From the NCBI GenBank assembly GCA_036645575.1, contig JAVXNW010000134.1:1-5668 (forward strand): a stretch of 5,668 nucleotides of DNA, written 5' to 3'. The position numbers and the translations under genes are program-made. Source of the stretch: JAVXNW01 sp036645575. GTDB lineage: Bacteria; Bacillota; Clostridia; Christensenellales; Aristaeellaceae. Numbering within the stretch: the first letter of the stretch is position 1; each line of letters starts with the position of its first letter. The notes under the pieces were generated by a model. That model ran no database searches. It was given only the letters and a program-made list of their open reading frames with translations, and was not told the origin of the DNA. Shown piece after piece: positions 5,606 to 5,668 of this stretch.

Positions 5606-5668
5606 GGGGGGCCTCCGGCGGCCGGGGCGCTGCCCCTGGACCCCGCCAAGGAAGGTCCTTGGATGCCA
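5606..5668. repeat. GC-rich hairpin element downstream of livF (reaches right edge)
   Basis: Two adjacent hairpins are visible: GGGGC (5624-5628) with GCCCC (5632-5636) around a three-base loop, and CCAAGGA (5646-5652) with TCCTTGG (5656-5662) around a three-base loop, both perfect. Upstream is a G run and a GC-rich segment (5606-5623) that can form further pairings. From memory, the GGGGCGCTGCCCC plus CCAAGG...CCTTGG arrangement recurs between genes in many GC-rich bacterial genomes, so a dispersed repeat is likely; I cannot confirm copy number from one window. No T-run follows before the edge, so a terminator role for the operon is possible but unsupported. Confidence 0.45.

Overview
The window holds a complete high-affinity branched-chain (hydrophobic) amino acid ABC importer operon on the + strand, in the order substrate-binding protein, LivH permease, a LivM-LivG fusion protein, LivF ATPase. 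A divergent, edge-truncated phage-tail-like gene lies on the - strand at the left end. The DNA is GC-rich, with strong AGGAGG-type ribosome binding sites. The tail-like protein carries QTA.GL..RV repeats of the kind common in tail proteins of Bacillota (clostridial) phages. I therefore favour a high-GC member of Clostridia or a relative, but no marker gene fixes the taxon. The binding protein has a plain signal peptide with no lipobox cysteine, which would fit a diderm cell better than a typical monoderm, so the envelope type is open.

Layout. 1-462 (-): N-terminal 154 residues of a repeat-rich tail or fibre-like protein running off the left edge; three 63-bp tandem repeats and part of a fourth fill 1-207. 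463-734: a 272-bp divergent intergenic region with a good sigma-70-type promoter for the operon (577-605) and a 10-bp leader hairpin (673-701). 735-1859: periplasmic or secreted substrate-binding protein. 1860-2076: a 217-bp gap with two separate structures, a MITE-like imperfect inverted repeat (1869-1947) and a strong GC-rich stem-loop (1954-1994). 2077-2985: livH. 2998-4839: livM-livG fusion. 4841-5545: livF. 5546-5668: no convincing gene; a G-rich repeat tract, then a GC-rich hairpin element that reaches the right edge.

How the genes work together. The binding protein captures the substrate outside the membrane and delivers it to a channel made by LivH and the LivM half of the fusion. ATP hydrolysis by the LivG half and by LivF drives uptake. 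The tight spacing of livH, livMG and livF (12 bp and 1 bp) indicates one cotranscribed, translationally linked unit. The long structured gap after the binding-protein gene is where transcript processing or partial termination could make the binding protein more abundant than the membrane complex.

I found no convincing undescribed system. The points most worth a second look are the LivM-LivG fusion, the inverted-repeat element inside the operon, and the tail-like gene that starts its own transcription unit beside a transport operon.
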